This document shows, piece after piece, positions 34,370 through 42,382 of a stretch of DNA of 64,000 nucleotides (its first letter is position 1; every line of letters begins with the position of its first letter). Origin of the DNA: JAVBNH01 sp031551635 (GTDB taxonomy: Bacteria > Bacillota > Clostridia > Oscillospirales > Acutalibacteraceae); assembly GCA_031551635.1 (NCBI GenBank), contig JAVBNH010000028.1, positions 1-64,000 on the forward strand, in the 5' to 3' direction. The position numbers and the translations under genes are program-made. The notes beneath the pieces are model-generated. The model did not search any database and was not told where the DNA came from. It saw only the letters and a program-made list of their open reading frames with translations.

Positions 34370-35497
34370 AAAATCGCAGACGGCATAAAAATTCTGTTTC
34401 GGCATACTGTTTTTATCAAACAGCAGTGGCCATTCTTCGCGCCAGGTGTCTGTGACATAATTATAAGAGCACACTGAATGGGCGTCGTCTATGCCCCAGA
34501 AGGTGACATTTGTCACAATATCTTTATTATCACGCAGAACCTTAAAGAAGTTTTTATACTTGTTTATCTGCCACAATTCAATCCATTCCGGCAGCTCGGT
34601 ATACGGCTCCTGATAATTCGAGGTGTGAATTTTCATATCCATCTCGGTAATCTGAACCTCAACGCCCATTTTGCGGCAGCGGTTGAGAACCTTCTTCAGC
34701 GTTTGCGCGTTCGCGTTGACGCTTATAGTGTCGACATGACCCTGCAAGCCTACACCGTCAATGCGTATACCCTCGCTGCGCCAGCGTTCGACATTTTCAA
34801 GGAGGTTGTCAGCCTTGGCGGGATTGTTGAGCACAAAGGTTTCGTTCAAAAAGAGCTTATCCTCCGGCTCGGCATATTTCGCGGCGATTTTGAAGGCTTC
34901 GGTAATATACTTGTCGCCGGCAATTTTATACCAGTTGACATCTTCCTTAATCTGAGGGCTTCTCGCGTGATTGAAGGGCTCGTTTACAATATTCCAGTCG
35001 TCGACAATATCGCCGTAACGCTCGAACATCTCGCGAATAAAATCGTCCATTCTCGCGAAAAGCGTAGCCTCGTCAACTAAAGCGGTTTTAGTCTCGTCGG
35101 TATATGCCATCCATGTGTCATAAACAGACCACATAATCGGGTGGGCGCGCATGGTGAGACCGTTATCGCGTGCGAAATTCGCTATTAAATCAGCGTCGCC
35201 GGTCGTCCATACACCCTCATTCGGGTTGACACTTGTCTGACCGAAGCCCCATTCGGGTGTCACAGAGTTAAAGTTCTTGAGGATATGGTCAACAAGCCTC
35301 TGATCCCCGAGCTCCGGCGGGTTAATCGCCGCGCCTATGGGGAAATAATCCTCATAGACCTCGTAAAGCCCCTTGTAGTCAGGGTCGCCCAGATGTGCAG
35401 AATAATCGAGCTTTGCGGGCGTTGTGCCGGAAAGCATGAGAATCAGCGGCAGAAACAGGGACATAAACTTGTTGAAAGTTTTCGGAATAAACTGCAT
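34367..35497 (-). CDS. endo-1,4-beta-xylanase-like glycoside hydrolase, GH10 (paralogue)
   Basis: 376 residues, a duplicate of the neighbouring gene. Seen: NSVTPEWGFGQTSVNPNEGVW, AHPIMWSVYDTW (again without WHSQ), acid/base Glu in WNIVNEPF, RIDGVGLQGHVDT, nucleophile Glu in VQITEMDMK, TFWGIDDAHS. Catalytic residues are therefore intact while the aglycone-side loop differs from typical GH10. N-terminal residues 1-25 (MQFIPKTFNKFMSLFLPLILMLSG) are hydrophobic with a lipobox-like absence of Cys, so export mode is unclear. It starts 15 bp after the stop of a 53-residue peptide gene, with which it shares the promoter region at 35752. Confidence 0.9.
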   Translation of the reverse strand: MQFIPKTFNKFMSLFLPLILMLSGTTPAKLDYSAHLGDPDYKGLYEVYEDYFPIGAAINPPELGDQRLVDHILKNFNSVTPEWGFGQTSVNPNEGVWTTGDADLIANFARDNGLTMRAHPIMWSVYDTWMAYTDETKTALVDEATLFARMDDFIREMFERYGDIVDDWNIVNEPFNHARSPQIKEDVNWYKIAGDKYITEAFKIAAKYAEPEDKLFLNETFVLNNPAKADNLLENVERWRSEGIRIDGVGLQGHVDTISVNANAQTLKKVLNRCRKMGVEVQITEMDMKIHTSNYQEPYTELPEWIELWQINKYKNFFKVLRDNKDIVTNVTFWGIDDAHSVCSYNYVTDTWREEWPLLFDKNSMPKQNFYAVCDF

Positions 35498-35512
35498 AAT
35501 AAAGACCTCCGA

Positions 35513-35674
35513 TTAAACAAGATTAATGCCGAGACTGTTGAATATGCTTCCGATGGCTTCAAAAATTCTTCTGAAAAAATCCCCGATTCCGAGCTTATCC
35601 ATGGAGTCAAGGAACTTCATAAGCGCCTCGTCAACCGAAGGACCGAAATTCTTTGCAAACTCTTCTAAATTCAT
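35513..35674 (-). CDS. 53-residue amphipathic peptide encoded ahead of the xylanase
   Basis: An AAAAGGAGG Shine-Dalgarno lies eight bases before the ATG at 35674, so this short gene is very likely translated. The product starts MNLEEFAKNFGPSVDEALM and ends with an amphipathic/hydrophobic helix (GDFFRRIFEAIGSIFNSLG, about 33-51). There is no signal peptide. It is the first gene of the transcript with the xylanases and resembles no family I know. Its tail is like the C-terminal tails of the exported proteins at 3328 and 35942. A role in membrane association or secretion of the xylanases is a guess. Confidence 0.7.
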   Translation of the reverse strand: MNLEEFAKNFGPSVDEALMKFLDSMDKLGIGDFFRRIFEAIGSIFNSLGINLV

Positions 35675-35751
35675 TGAAAGGCCTCCTTTTCTGAAAATCA
35701 TTATTATTAACACAAATTAGTATTTGTGTTGATTAAATTTATACTAGCACA

Positions 35752-35830
35752 ACAGGATTTGTTTATTTTTATAATATGGAAAAATGAAAAAAAATGTCAA
35801 TTTTCCGGCGGTTATTTTTTTATCGTATGC
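35752..35830 (-). promoter_or_regulatory. xylanase-operon promoter region, shared with the 37885 gene
   Basis: On the minus strand TTGACA (about 35799-35794), then an 18-bp spacer and TATTAT/TATAAA. The flanking sequence is conserved upstream of the FIVAR protein gene (37952-38063): GGAAAAATGAAAAAA, a GTC-ATTTTCC block, and TTTGTTTAT next to the -10. GGAAAA and TTTTCC form an inverted repeat. The likeness suggests the two secreted systems respond to one regulator. Confidence 0.6.
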
Positions 35831-35851
35831 CGTCGTTCGCACACGGCGGAA

Positions 35852-35908
35852 AATATACAGCATACTGAAAAACGCTTATTTGCATTTACAGTACGCTGTA
35901 TATAGTTG
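35852..35908 (-). terminator. palindromic terminator-like hairpin
   Basis: ATACAGCATACT and AGTACGCTGTAT arms enclose AAAAACGC/GCATTT. It lies after the FIVAR protein gene on the minus strand, with a modest T-run, and is related in sequence to 20545-20597. Confidence 0.55.
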
Positions 35909-35941
35909 TCTTATTAATCGCATTTAAAAAATATCTGTCAT

Positions 35942-37885
35942 TTAATTGAATTTAAACAATTCCTTTAGCCATTTTGTGATTTTTTGTATGAACTCAATTA
36001 TTTTTTCCCAGAGAGAAAGGGGGTTTTTACGCAGTCCGTCAATTGCCTTTTGAAGATCGGCAATTTGAGAATCAACTTGCGCCTGGGAAACATCAGCGTC
36101 TGCGACGATATTTTGCGCATCGGTAATTGCCGCTTGAAGAGTATTCCATGTCGCATCGCTGTAACCGTTTTTCTCAATCGCTTTGGCTTGCGTTATCAGT
36201 GTGGCAAGGGTGTCAACAACTGCCGCATTCACTGTCAACATTGCGGGCTTAGTATACAGCTTGATTGAGCCTGTGTCGTTTTCAATAATATTTGTTATTG
36301 TGATTTCATTGCGATACAGATTACCGTTCATGGACAATGATGTTGCCGTTAAAATATAAATACCCGAGTTGCTGCTATTACTGTCTTCTACATCCTTCCA
36401 TGTCTTGCCGTTATCGGTAGAAATCTGCCACTGAACCGCAGGAACAAGCAAGCACTCTTCCGTTGGTATGACACCGGCATTAAATGTGGTTGAATTTGTT
36501 ACATTTACGGTTTTATTCTCAGGATTTATTATACCGTCAATGCCCGCACCGTCAGTGCCGTCAGATGCGTTTGGAGCGTCAGCGCCGTCGCCGGAGGAAC
36601 CGCCATAACCGATATTTGCGCCTTTTCCGCCTTTATAATTTATACCGCTGCCCGTGCCGCCTTGAGCGTATACTTCATTCTCTCCCGGCGGGTAACTGCT
36701 CGCAAGCGGAATGTTGATGATGATAGAGCTAACCCCACCGCCGAGCTTTGACTTGTGTGCTGAGGAAGTATCAGCAGTACCGCCTCCGCCGCCTATACCG
36801 GCGCCTCCGCCGTTTCCTCCGCGGTTTGCAGTCGTTGTATTACCGTTGCCGCCGATTGCTGTAACACTACCGCCGTTTATTGTAATATTGCCGCTGCGTT
36901 GACCGTTACCGCCGGACGGCGCAATGCCGCCTCCGATACCTGCGGCACTACCGTCACCGTTTGCTGTAACAGCTCCGCCGTTTATGGTAATGCTGTCGCC
37001 GCTTATACCTGCGTTGCGTGTGCCTTTAGCAGTGACATTTCCGTTGTTTATTACAATATCGCTGCTCTCAATACCGGCGCCGAAACGATAGCCTGTAGCT
37101 TTAACAATACCTCCATCAATGGTGATGCTTCCGCTGCACATGCTGCTGTTACCTCCGCCGATACCCGAACCTCCAAGGAAACTGCCGGCAGTGGCAGTAA
37201 CCGTTCCGCCGCTGATTGTGACAGTACCGCAAGCGCCGCCGCCTTCAGAGCCGTTACCTCCGCCAATACCCGCACCGCCGTTTAAACCGCCTTTAGCAGT
37301 GACCTCTCCGCCGCTTATACTGATAGTTCCGCCGCCGCCGCCGTTACTGCCGCCGATACCTGCGCCGCCGGAGCCGCCGTTAGCTGTTATTACTCCGCCG
37401 GTTATGCTTATGTTTCCGCAATCATTGAAATAGCCGCTGCCGCCGATGCCGGCGCCTTCTTTGCCGGTTGCCGCGAGGCTGCCTGTTCCGCCGATAACCA
37501 AGGTAGAACCAGCCGAAACCTCTAAACCTGCTTTTTGGCCTTGTGTACCGTTACTGTTAAGAATATTCGCACCTACTAATGTTAGGTTGACCGTTGCGCC
37601 AGCCATAGAAAAGGAACAATCGCTAACAACGATATTAGCATTGTCAAGTATTACATTTACATCCGCGCCAGGCTGTACAACAACCCGGTTTTCTGTAGTT
37701 GCTCCTGTTATTGTAACATCTCCCGTGACAGTAAAAACCATATCCGAGTACGACCAGCCCGTACCCTGTGTTGTCACGCTGTCATCAAGGTCAATGAAGT
37801 CATCGCTTGAAATGGCAAGCGCCGAGACCGGAAGGAGCGCCAGAATAATGAACAGAGTTAACAGAATTGCTAAAACTTTTTTCAT
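35942..37885 (-). CDS. secreted glycine-rich beta-helix-like protein with FIVAR module
   Basis: 647 residues. Seen: signal peptide (1-24, ALLPVSALA-I); a beta-rich region with many short repeats GAGIGG, SITGGxVTA (about residues 100-440), each likely one turn of a right-handed beta-helix or stacked beta-roll; a 60-residue Ig-like segment (VPAVQWQISTDNGKTWKDV); a FIVAR module (about 560-620: AKAIEKNGYSDATWNTLQAAI...); and a 25-residue amphipathic tail (PLSLWEKIIEFIQKITKW...). Such proteins are surface adhesins or carbohydrate binders. The ATG at 37885 has AAAAGGAG eight bases upstream; the TTG at 37903 overlaps that Shine-Dalgarno. Confidence 0.85.
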   Translation of the reverse strand: MKKVLAILLTLFIILALLPVSALAISSDDFIDLDDSVTTQGTGWSYSDMVFTVTGDVTITGATTENRVVVQPGADVNVILDNANIVVSDCSFSMAGATVNLTLVGANILNSNGTQGQKAGLEVSAGSTLVIGGTGSLAATGKEGAGIGGSGYFNDCGNISITGGVITANGGSGGAGIGGSNGGGGGTISISGGEVTAKGGLNGGAGIGGGNGSEGGGACGTVTISGGTVTATAGSFLGGSGIGGGNSSMCSGSITIDGGIVKATGYRFGAGIESSDIVINNGNVTAKGTRNAGISGDSITINGGAVTANGDGSAAGIGGGIAPSGGNGQRSGNITINGGSVTAIGGNGNTTTANRGGNGGGAGIGGGGGTADTSSAHKSKLGGGVSSIIINIPLASSYPPGENEVYAQGGTGSGINYKGGKGANIGYGGSSGDGADAPNASDGTDGAGIDGIINPENKTVNVTNSTTFNAGVIPTEECLLVPAVQWQISTDNGKTWKDVEDSNSSNSGIYILTATSLSMNGNLYRNEITITNIIENDTGSIKLYTKPAMLTVNAAVVDTLATLITQAKAIEKNGYSDATWNTLQAAITDAQNIVADADVSQAQVDSQIADLQKAIDGLRKNPLSLWEKIIEFIQKITKWLKELFKFN

Positions 37886-37951
37886 GCTTAGACTCCTTTT
37901 CAAAAATTTGTAAAATCAACACCAGCTATGTAATGTGTCGATTTTCTTCAT

Positions 37952-38063
37952 GTTAACACAATAAAATTTGTTTATGTTTACAATTCGGAAAAATGAAAAA
38001 ATAAGCTAATTTGACAACCGGAAAATGAAAAAAAAGTCGATTTTCCAACTGGTATTTTTCCTT
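37952..38063 (-). promoter_or_regulatory. upstream region related to the xylanase-operon promoter
   Basis: Conserved with 35752-35830: ATTTGTTTAT, GGAAAAATGAAAAAA, and GTCGATTTTCC. Here the GGAAAA-TGAAAAAA block occurs twice (near 37988 and 38021), an internal duplication. The -10 is probably TTGTAA near 37982. Confidence 0.5.
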
Positions 38064-38081
38064 TTCGGCATAAATCCAAAA

Positions 38082-38112
38082 AAAGCATTCCGAAAACATC
38101 GGAATGCTGATA
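38082..38112 (-). terminator. Rho-independent terminator
   Basis: On the minus strand AGCATTCCGATG-TTTT-CGGAATGCT is followed by TTTTTTT; it ends the dpaA-dpaB transcript. Confidence 0.9.
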
Positions 38113-38132
38113 AATATATCATGCTGACTCAG

Positions 38133-38184
38133 CATCTAGCATCTAGCATCTAGAATCTAGCATCTAGCATCTAGAATCTAGTAT
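38133..38184. repeat. heptamer tandem array
   Basis: About seven in-phase units of CATCTAG and AATCTAG. It encodes the last five residues (Leu-Asp-Ser-Arg-Cys) and TAG stop of dpaB on the minus strand. Confidence 0.92.
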
Positions 38185-38745
38185 CGGCTGCAACTGCTTG
38201 CCGCTCAGTGCCATCTCCATTGCGGGAATCATTTTCCGGAAGTCTGCGACAATGGAGTTGGGCTTGTTTTCGCAGTCGTCCTGAGAGTAGGGTACAAAAT
38301 AAATATGCTTGCGGTTGTGGAGCTGTCCGATGTTTTTCGCGGCGGCGGACAGCGCATCATTAGTTGAAATTCCAATGAGAACGGGACGTTGATTGCGTAG
38401 ATGCGATTTGACCGCCAGCGTGACGGCGGTGTCGGCGATTCCTGCCGTGATTTTCGCGAGTGTATTGCCCGTGCAGGGTGCGATAATCAGAATATCAAGC
38501 AGGTGTTTCGGACCGATTGGCTCGACATCATTTATTGTATGCATTATTTTTTTACCGCAAATACCTTCGATTTTTTCGATAAAATCCTCGGCTTTTCCGA
38601 AACGGGTGTCCGTGGAATAAGCGTTCGCGGACATAATCGGCTGAACACTGTGCCCCATTTCGCACAACTTCTGCATATACGGTAGGACGGCGCCGAAGGT
38701 ACAGAAGGAGCCCGTTAGGGCAATGCCGACTTTTATATCACTCAT
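38164..38745 (-). CDS. dpaB: dipicolinate synthase subunit B
   Basis: 193 residues, a flavoprotein-type fold. With DpaA it makes dipicolinic acid, the calcium chelator of the spore core, from dihydrodipicolinate in the mother cell. Seen: VGIALTGSFCTFG (5-17), SANAYSTDTRFG and APCTGNTLAKITAGIADTAVT (about 91-111). TAATG overlap with dpaA couples translation, and GGAGGAAAT precedes it. In sporulating cells a sigma-K promoter would be expected upstream of dpaA; I could not place one. The C-terminal residues are encoded by heptamer repeats. Confidence 0.93.
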   Translation of the reverse strand: MSDIKVGIALTGSFCTFGAVLPYMQKLCEMGHSVQPIMSANAYSTDTRFGKAEDFIEKIEGICGKKIMHTINDVEPIGPKHLLDILIIAPCTGNTLAKITAGIADTAVTLAVKSHLRNQRPVLIGISTNDALSAAAKNIGQLHNRKHIYFVPYSQDDCENKPNSIVADFRKMIPAMEMALSGKQLQPILDSRC

Positions 38746-39617
38746 TATATTTCCTCCTTCAGAATATTAAAAATTGTGGTGCATATTATTTGCGCCGCGG
38801 TTTTCGGAGAGGTTCGCCCGGGGATTGAGCCCTCTTTTATAACCTTGATTTTCATCTCCTGAGCCGCCGCGAAGTCAACCCCGAAGGGAGAGGAGGCGAT
38901 TTCTATAACCGGCGAGTCCTCCTTCATTTTACGGAGAATTTTTCTGTCTATAACGAGAGAGGGAACGGTATTGACAACCGCGTCGAATTTTCCGGCTGTG
39001 GCAGCGAAATCCTCGTAGAAGCAGGCGTTATGACCGTTAACAAGCGCCTTAGCGGCGGCGCTGTCGCTCCTGACCACAGCAGTGACCTCCGCACCTAAAG
39101 CCTTCAGAACCCTCGCAACCGCCTCGCCGCACCGTCCGAAGCCCGTGACGGCAATCCGCGAATCTTTTATCGTAACCGGCAGCTTCATAATCAATGTCGC
39201 CGCGACCCCCTCGGCGGTAGGCACGGCGTTAAGCAGAGCCAGCTCTTCGCGTTCGAGGTAATCGTAATAAGTTATGTTTTTTTCCTTAAGCAATTTTTTC
39301 CACGCCTCCGGCAACATGCTGCCAAGCAGCAGCTTTGAAGGGTTCAGGTATTCAAGCAGCTGTGAAAAGCTGATGTTTTCCTTTGAAAATGAAGCGTTTA
39401 TATTTACGGCGTCAATACTTGAGGGGAGCGGCAAAATCACCGCGTCACATTCACTCACTGCGTTCTCGAGTGTTCCACCGAACTCATACTCACGTTTTAA
39501 TCCCTGCTCGCCGAAGCCGTATGATTTGACGTCAAAGCCTTCAGCCATAAGCATTTCCGGCATATACAGCTGACGCACATCACCCCCGCAAAGCAGCAGG
39601 TTTTTTATCTGTTTCAT
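38745..39617 (-). CDS. dpaA: dipicolinate synthase subunit A
   Basis: 290 residues. NAD(P)H-binding partner of DpaB in dipicolinate synthesis. Seen: LLLCGGDVRQLYMPEMLMAEGFDV (7-30), PLPSSIDAVNINA (about 63-75), and the Rossmann motif IAVTGFGRCGEAVARVLKALGAEV (about 153-176). Its presence marks the organism as spore-forming and as using the DpaAB enzyme, not the EtfA-based replacement of some clostridia. The gap to murC on the other strand (39618-39904) is AT-rich. Confidence 0.93.
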   Translation of the reverse strand: MKQIKNLLLCGGDVRQLYMPEMLMAEGFDVKSYGFGEQGLKREYEFGGTLENAVSECDAVILPLPSSIDAVNINASFSKENISFSQLLEYLNPSKLLLGSMLPEAWKKLLKEKNITYYDYLEREELALLNAVPTAEGVAATLIMKLPVTIKDSRIAVTGFGRCGEAVARVLKALGAEVTAVVRSDSAAAKALVNGHNACFYEDFAATAGKFDAVVNTVPSLVIDRKILRKMKEDSPVIEIASSPFGVDFAAAQEMKIKVIKEGSIPGRTSPKTAAQIICTTIFNILKEEI

Positions 39618-39842
39618 ATTTTTAATCAGTCCTTACTCTTTGTTAAATTTCCGGTAAACAATAAATTTTTTAACAAACACGGAAATTATTTCTTTGTACC
39701 TATTTGCATTTTATGGTTTTATCACCTGTTTGCTACCTCAAAAAATTAAAGAATAAAATTTATTTTCATAAACATGTTTATTTTTCTGCACTGGCGTATT
39801 ATAATAGTATGATAATAAAAAATAAATCGGGAATACGGAGCA

Positions 39843-39885
39843 GTCAGCCTGTTAACCTGTTAGCCTGTCTCCTGTAACCTGCAAA
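39843..39885. repeat. CCTGT-type heptamer run upstream of murC
   Basis: The CCTG core recurs with spacings of 8, 8, 7 and 7 (39847-39880: GCCTGTT, AACCTGTT, AGCCTGT, CTCCTGT, AACCTGC). It is the reverse-complement form of the YAGGRNY units at 28029. The remaining gap to dpaA is AT-rich without recognised features. Confidence 0.6.
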
Positions 39886-39904
39886 ATGAAACGGGGGTTG
39901 TTTT

Positions 39905-41278
39905 TTGGACATCTCGCAAGCACTTAAACAATATAAAAAAATTCATTTTATCGGTATTGGTGGCGCGGGAATGAGCCCGCTTGCCGAAATTCTTCTCAGC
40001 CGCGGCTATGCTGTCAGCGGTTCGGACAACAACGAGAGTGATACTCTCAGCCGCATGAGAGAGAAGGGTATACCTGTTTTTATGGGACATTCGCCGCAGA
40101 ACCTTGAGGACGCGGAGGTCGTCGTGCATACGGCGGCTTTGCTCAGCGATAATGTTGAGCTAGTGGCTGCTCATGAGCGCGGTTTGCCGGTTTTTGAACG
40201 TTCGGCACTTCTTGGGGAAATAAGCCGCGAGTTTCCGCGCTGTGTCGGTATTTCCGGCACCCACGGCAAAACAACCGTCACCTCGATGACGGTTCAGATT
40301 CTGCATATGGCGGGGCTTGAGCCGAATGCCGTTATAGGCGGAAGGCTGCCCCTGCTCGGCTCGAATGCCGCGGTGGGCGCGTCTGATTTGTTTGTTTGCG
40401 AAGCCTGTGAATTCGCTTACACCTTCCTCCGGCTCTCTCCCTCCTGCTCAGTTATTCTGAATGTTGACGAGGATCATCTCGACTGCTTTAAAACAATGAA
40501 AAACCTGATGCAGGCATTCACCGATTTCGCCGCTCTCGCGAAGGATACGGTGATTTTTAACGGTGACGACGCGAACACGCTCGAGGTTTTGAAAAATGTT
40601 CAGGGCAAGAAGATGATTTCCTTCGGTATAGGCACGCATAACGAATGGCGAGCGGAAAATATCGAGCTTCTAAACGGCGCATTTCCGAGCTTTGATATTA
40701 TGTATAAGGGCGAAAATATGGCGAAGGTGAGGCTTGCCGTGCCGGGCGAGCATAATGTTTACAACGCTCTCGCGGCTATTGCCTGCGCGGTTTACTGCGG
40801 CGCGGACATCGCCCAGTGCGTCAGGGGACTTGAGAGCTTCGGCGGTGCGGGGCGGCGCTTTGAGATTCTTTATAATGAGGGCGGCATAACCGTTGTCGAC
40901 GACTACGCTCACCACCCGGCGGAGCTGAAGGTCACGCTGAAGGCGGCGAAAAAAATGAACTACAAGCGCGTTATTGCGGTTTTCCAGCCATTTACCTACT
41001 CTAGAACCGCTATGCTCCTTGACGACTTCGTCTCTGTTCTGAAAATCGCCGACAGGGTTGTTATGACTGAGATTATGGGTGCGAGAGAGGTCAACACCTA
41101 CGGCATTTACACCTCACAGCTCGCAGAAAAAATCCCCGGAAGCGTTTGGTTTAACACCTTCGGGGAGGTTGCGGATTATTGCGTCGGCATCATGCAGGAG
41201 GGCGATCTGATAATCACCCTTGGCTGCGGTGACATCTATAAGGCGGCGAAGATGATGATTGAGAGGCTGAGGTTGTAA
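39905..41278 (+). CDS. murC: UDP-N-acetylmuramate--L-alanine ligase
   Basis: Adds L-Ala to UDP-MurNAc in peptidoglycan synthesis (EC 6.3.2.8). 457 residues, the normal length. Seen: IHFIGIGGAGMSPLAEILL (13-31), the ATP loop GISGTHGKTTVTSM (about 117-130), DDYAHHPAELKVTL (about 321) and the C-terminal FTYSRT and GCGDIYK segments. It starts at TTG (39905) after a GGGGG Shine-Dalgarno; no ATG lies between that and the conserved N-terminus. Single gene. Confidence 0.94.
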   Translation: MDISQALKQYKKIHFIGIGGAGMSPLAEILLSRGYAVSGSDNNESDTLSRMREKGIPVFMGHSPQNLEDAEVVVHTAALLSDNVELVAAHERGLPVFERSALLGEISREFPRCVGISGTHGKTTVTSMTVQILHMAGLEPNAVIGGRLPLLGSNAAVGASDLFVCEACEFAYTFLRLSPSCSVILNVDEDHLDCFKTMKNLMQAFTDFAALAKDTVIFNGDDANTLEVLKNVQGKKMISFGIGTHNEWRAENIELLNGAFPSFDIMYKGENMAKVRLAVPGEHNVYNALAAIACAVYCGADIAQCVRGLESFGGAGRRFEILYNEGGITVVDDYAHHPAELKVTLKAAKKMNYKRVIAVFQPFTYSRTAMLLDDFVSVLKIADRVVMTEIMGAREVNTYGIYTSQLAEKIPGSVWFNTFGEVADYCVGIMQEGDLIITLGCGDIYKAAKMMIERLRL

Positions 41279-41388
41279 AACAAAATTTATAAATAAAAAA
41301 TATCTTATAATTATTTTTACTCCCGCAAGCAGCTATAATCTATAAGCTAAGTAAGGGATTGTTAAATGCTGTGTGCAGGAGTATTGTT
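41279..41388. other. intergenic, no feature recognised
   Basis: Short AT-rich gap between convergent murC and the 118-residue gene; no clear terminator. Confidence 0.4.
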
Positions 41389-41688
41389 TTATTCTTTTGT
41401 GTGAGATTGTAACAGCTTTGTTGCAAGTGTTGCGCCACAATGCATCCCAATTTCCATGTAGACATCTTCTAAAGTGCTTGCATAATGGCATATATGTTCA
41501 GTAACTTTATCATATTCCGCCATATCCGGAAATTTTGATTGTAGCATTGCGGTTGCAGGTTTCAATGCATCATCAATTCGTTGCTTATAAGGTTTATCGC
41601 TGATTTCTACGCATTCAGAACCATGTAATAAAAATTCACGAATATGTTGCAAATCTAATCGTTCAAAAATTTCTGTAATATAACTCAT
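41389..41688 (-). CDS. small conserved protein, possibly DUF6809
   Basis: 99 residues, all-helical. Seen: SYITEIFERLDLQHIREFLLHG, then a region with many acidic residues and HICHYASTLEDVYMEIGMHCGATLATKLLQ. The opening YITEIFERLDLQHIR resembles a small helical family of Clostridia (DUF6809, from memory). Function unknown. An upstream frame adds 19 residues, but GTGAG lies nine bases before the ATG at 41688, so that start is preferred. Neighbour to small DNA-binding and toxin-antitoxin genes. Confidence 0.6.
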   Translation of the reverse strand: MSYITEIFERLDLQHIREFLLHGSECVEISDKPYKQRIDDALKPATAMLQSKFPDMAEYDKVTEHICHYASTLEDVYMEIGMHCGATLATKLLQSHTKE

Positions 41689-41831
41689 AAACCGCATCTC
41701 ACTTTTTAAGCATATTTTTGAACTGATTATATCATGATGTATCATGATATGTCAATATGTTTATTGAAATATCACCTGATTGTTTTTTTTATTGATTCGA
41801 TTATAATATAGTGAGAAAGGGTGATTGTTCA

Positions 41832-42011
41832 ATGGGTGACACGATACATAACAGAAAACAATGGTCTACTGCAACGGATTATGATTTGTATACAAAATTT
41901 AAAAAGCTTTCAGCAGATACAAGAATTGCGTCTACTAAATTGTTGGATGAAGCTATAGAGGATTTGCTTGTAAAATACAAGGTGATTGACAAGAAGGAAA
42001 AAACGCCCTGA
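41832..42011 (+). CDS. small ribbon-helix-helix-like protein
   Basis: 59 residues. Seen: TIHNRKQWSTATDYDLYTKFKKLSADTRIASTKLLDEAIEDLLVKY, the strand-helix-helix pattern of RHH proteins in which RKQWSTATD would be the DNA-binding strand. RHH proteins often repress plasmid, transfer or antitoxin genes. AAAGGGTG lies before the ATG at 41832; a GTG at 41811 has none. A promoter (TTGTTT-16-TATAAT, 41780-41807) precedes it. Confidence 0.7.
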   Translation: MGDTIHNRKQWSTATDYDLYTKFKKLSADTRIASTKLLDEAIEDLLVKYKVIDKKEKTP

Positions 42012-42052
42012 AAAATCAATAATTAAGATTATACAGATGTAGCGACAACGTA

Positions 42053-42081
42053 TTGACAACAGCATTCCTTTAAGATATAAT
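42053..42081 (+). promoter_or_regulatory. promoter of the toxin-antitoxin operon
   Basis: TTGACA (42053-42058), 17-bp spacer, TATAAT (42076-42081): both perfect. Confidence 0.88.
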
Positions 42082-42100
42082 TATTTTGCAAGGAGATGAT

Positions 42101-42382
42101 ATGATGCCAACAATTCAATTTCGCATAGATGAGGCAACAAAAGCGCAATCTAATGCAATTTTTAAACATTTGGGAATCACGATGTCGGATGCAATAAATA
42201 TGTTTTTGCGCCAGTCTATTTTGCGCGGCGGTCTGCCGTTTGAGCTGACTATACCGAGATATAACGAAACTACTCTTGCGGCTCTTGCTGAAATGGAAAA
42301 GAGCAAAGGAAAAAATATCCAAGGTAAATCCGTCAGCACCGCACTATCAGAGCTAAAAGCAGAGGACGGCGACGATGAGTGA
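42101..42382 (+). CDS. RelB/DinJ-type antitoxin
   Basis: 93 residues. Seen: PTIQFRIDEATKAQSNAIFKHLGITMSDAINMFLRQSILRGGLPFEL, the DinJ N-terminus with its MSDAINMF helix, then a Lys-rich C-terminal part. It neutralises the YafQ-type toxin that follows. AGGAG stands six bases before the ATG at 42101 (a second ATG is in frame at 42104). Its stop overlaps the toxin start by 4 bp (GTGA), which couples translation. The C-terminal ...LSELKAEDGDDE is acidic. Autorepression through its own promoter is expected from the family. Confidence 0.92.
   Translation: MMPTIQFRIDEATKAQSNAIFKHLGITMSDAINMFLRQSILRGGLPFELTIPRYNETTLAALAEMEKSKGKNIQGKSVSTALSELKAEDGDDE

Noticed and set aside
37119..37433. Pro-rich frames opposite the glycine-rich FIVAR protein
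   Set aside because: Pro-rich antisense of Gly-rich repeats (GGC/GCC); no Shine-Dalgarno, and the minus frame has a signal peptide.
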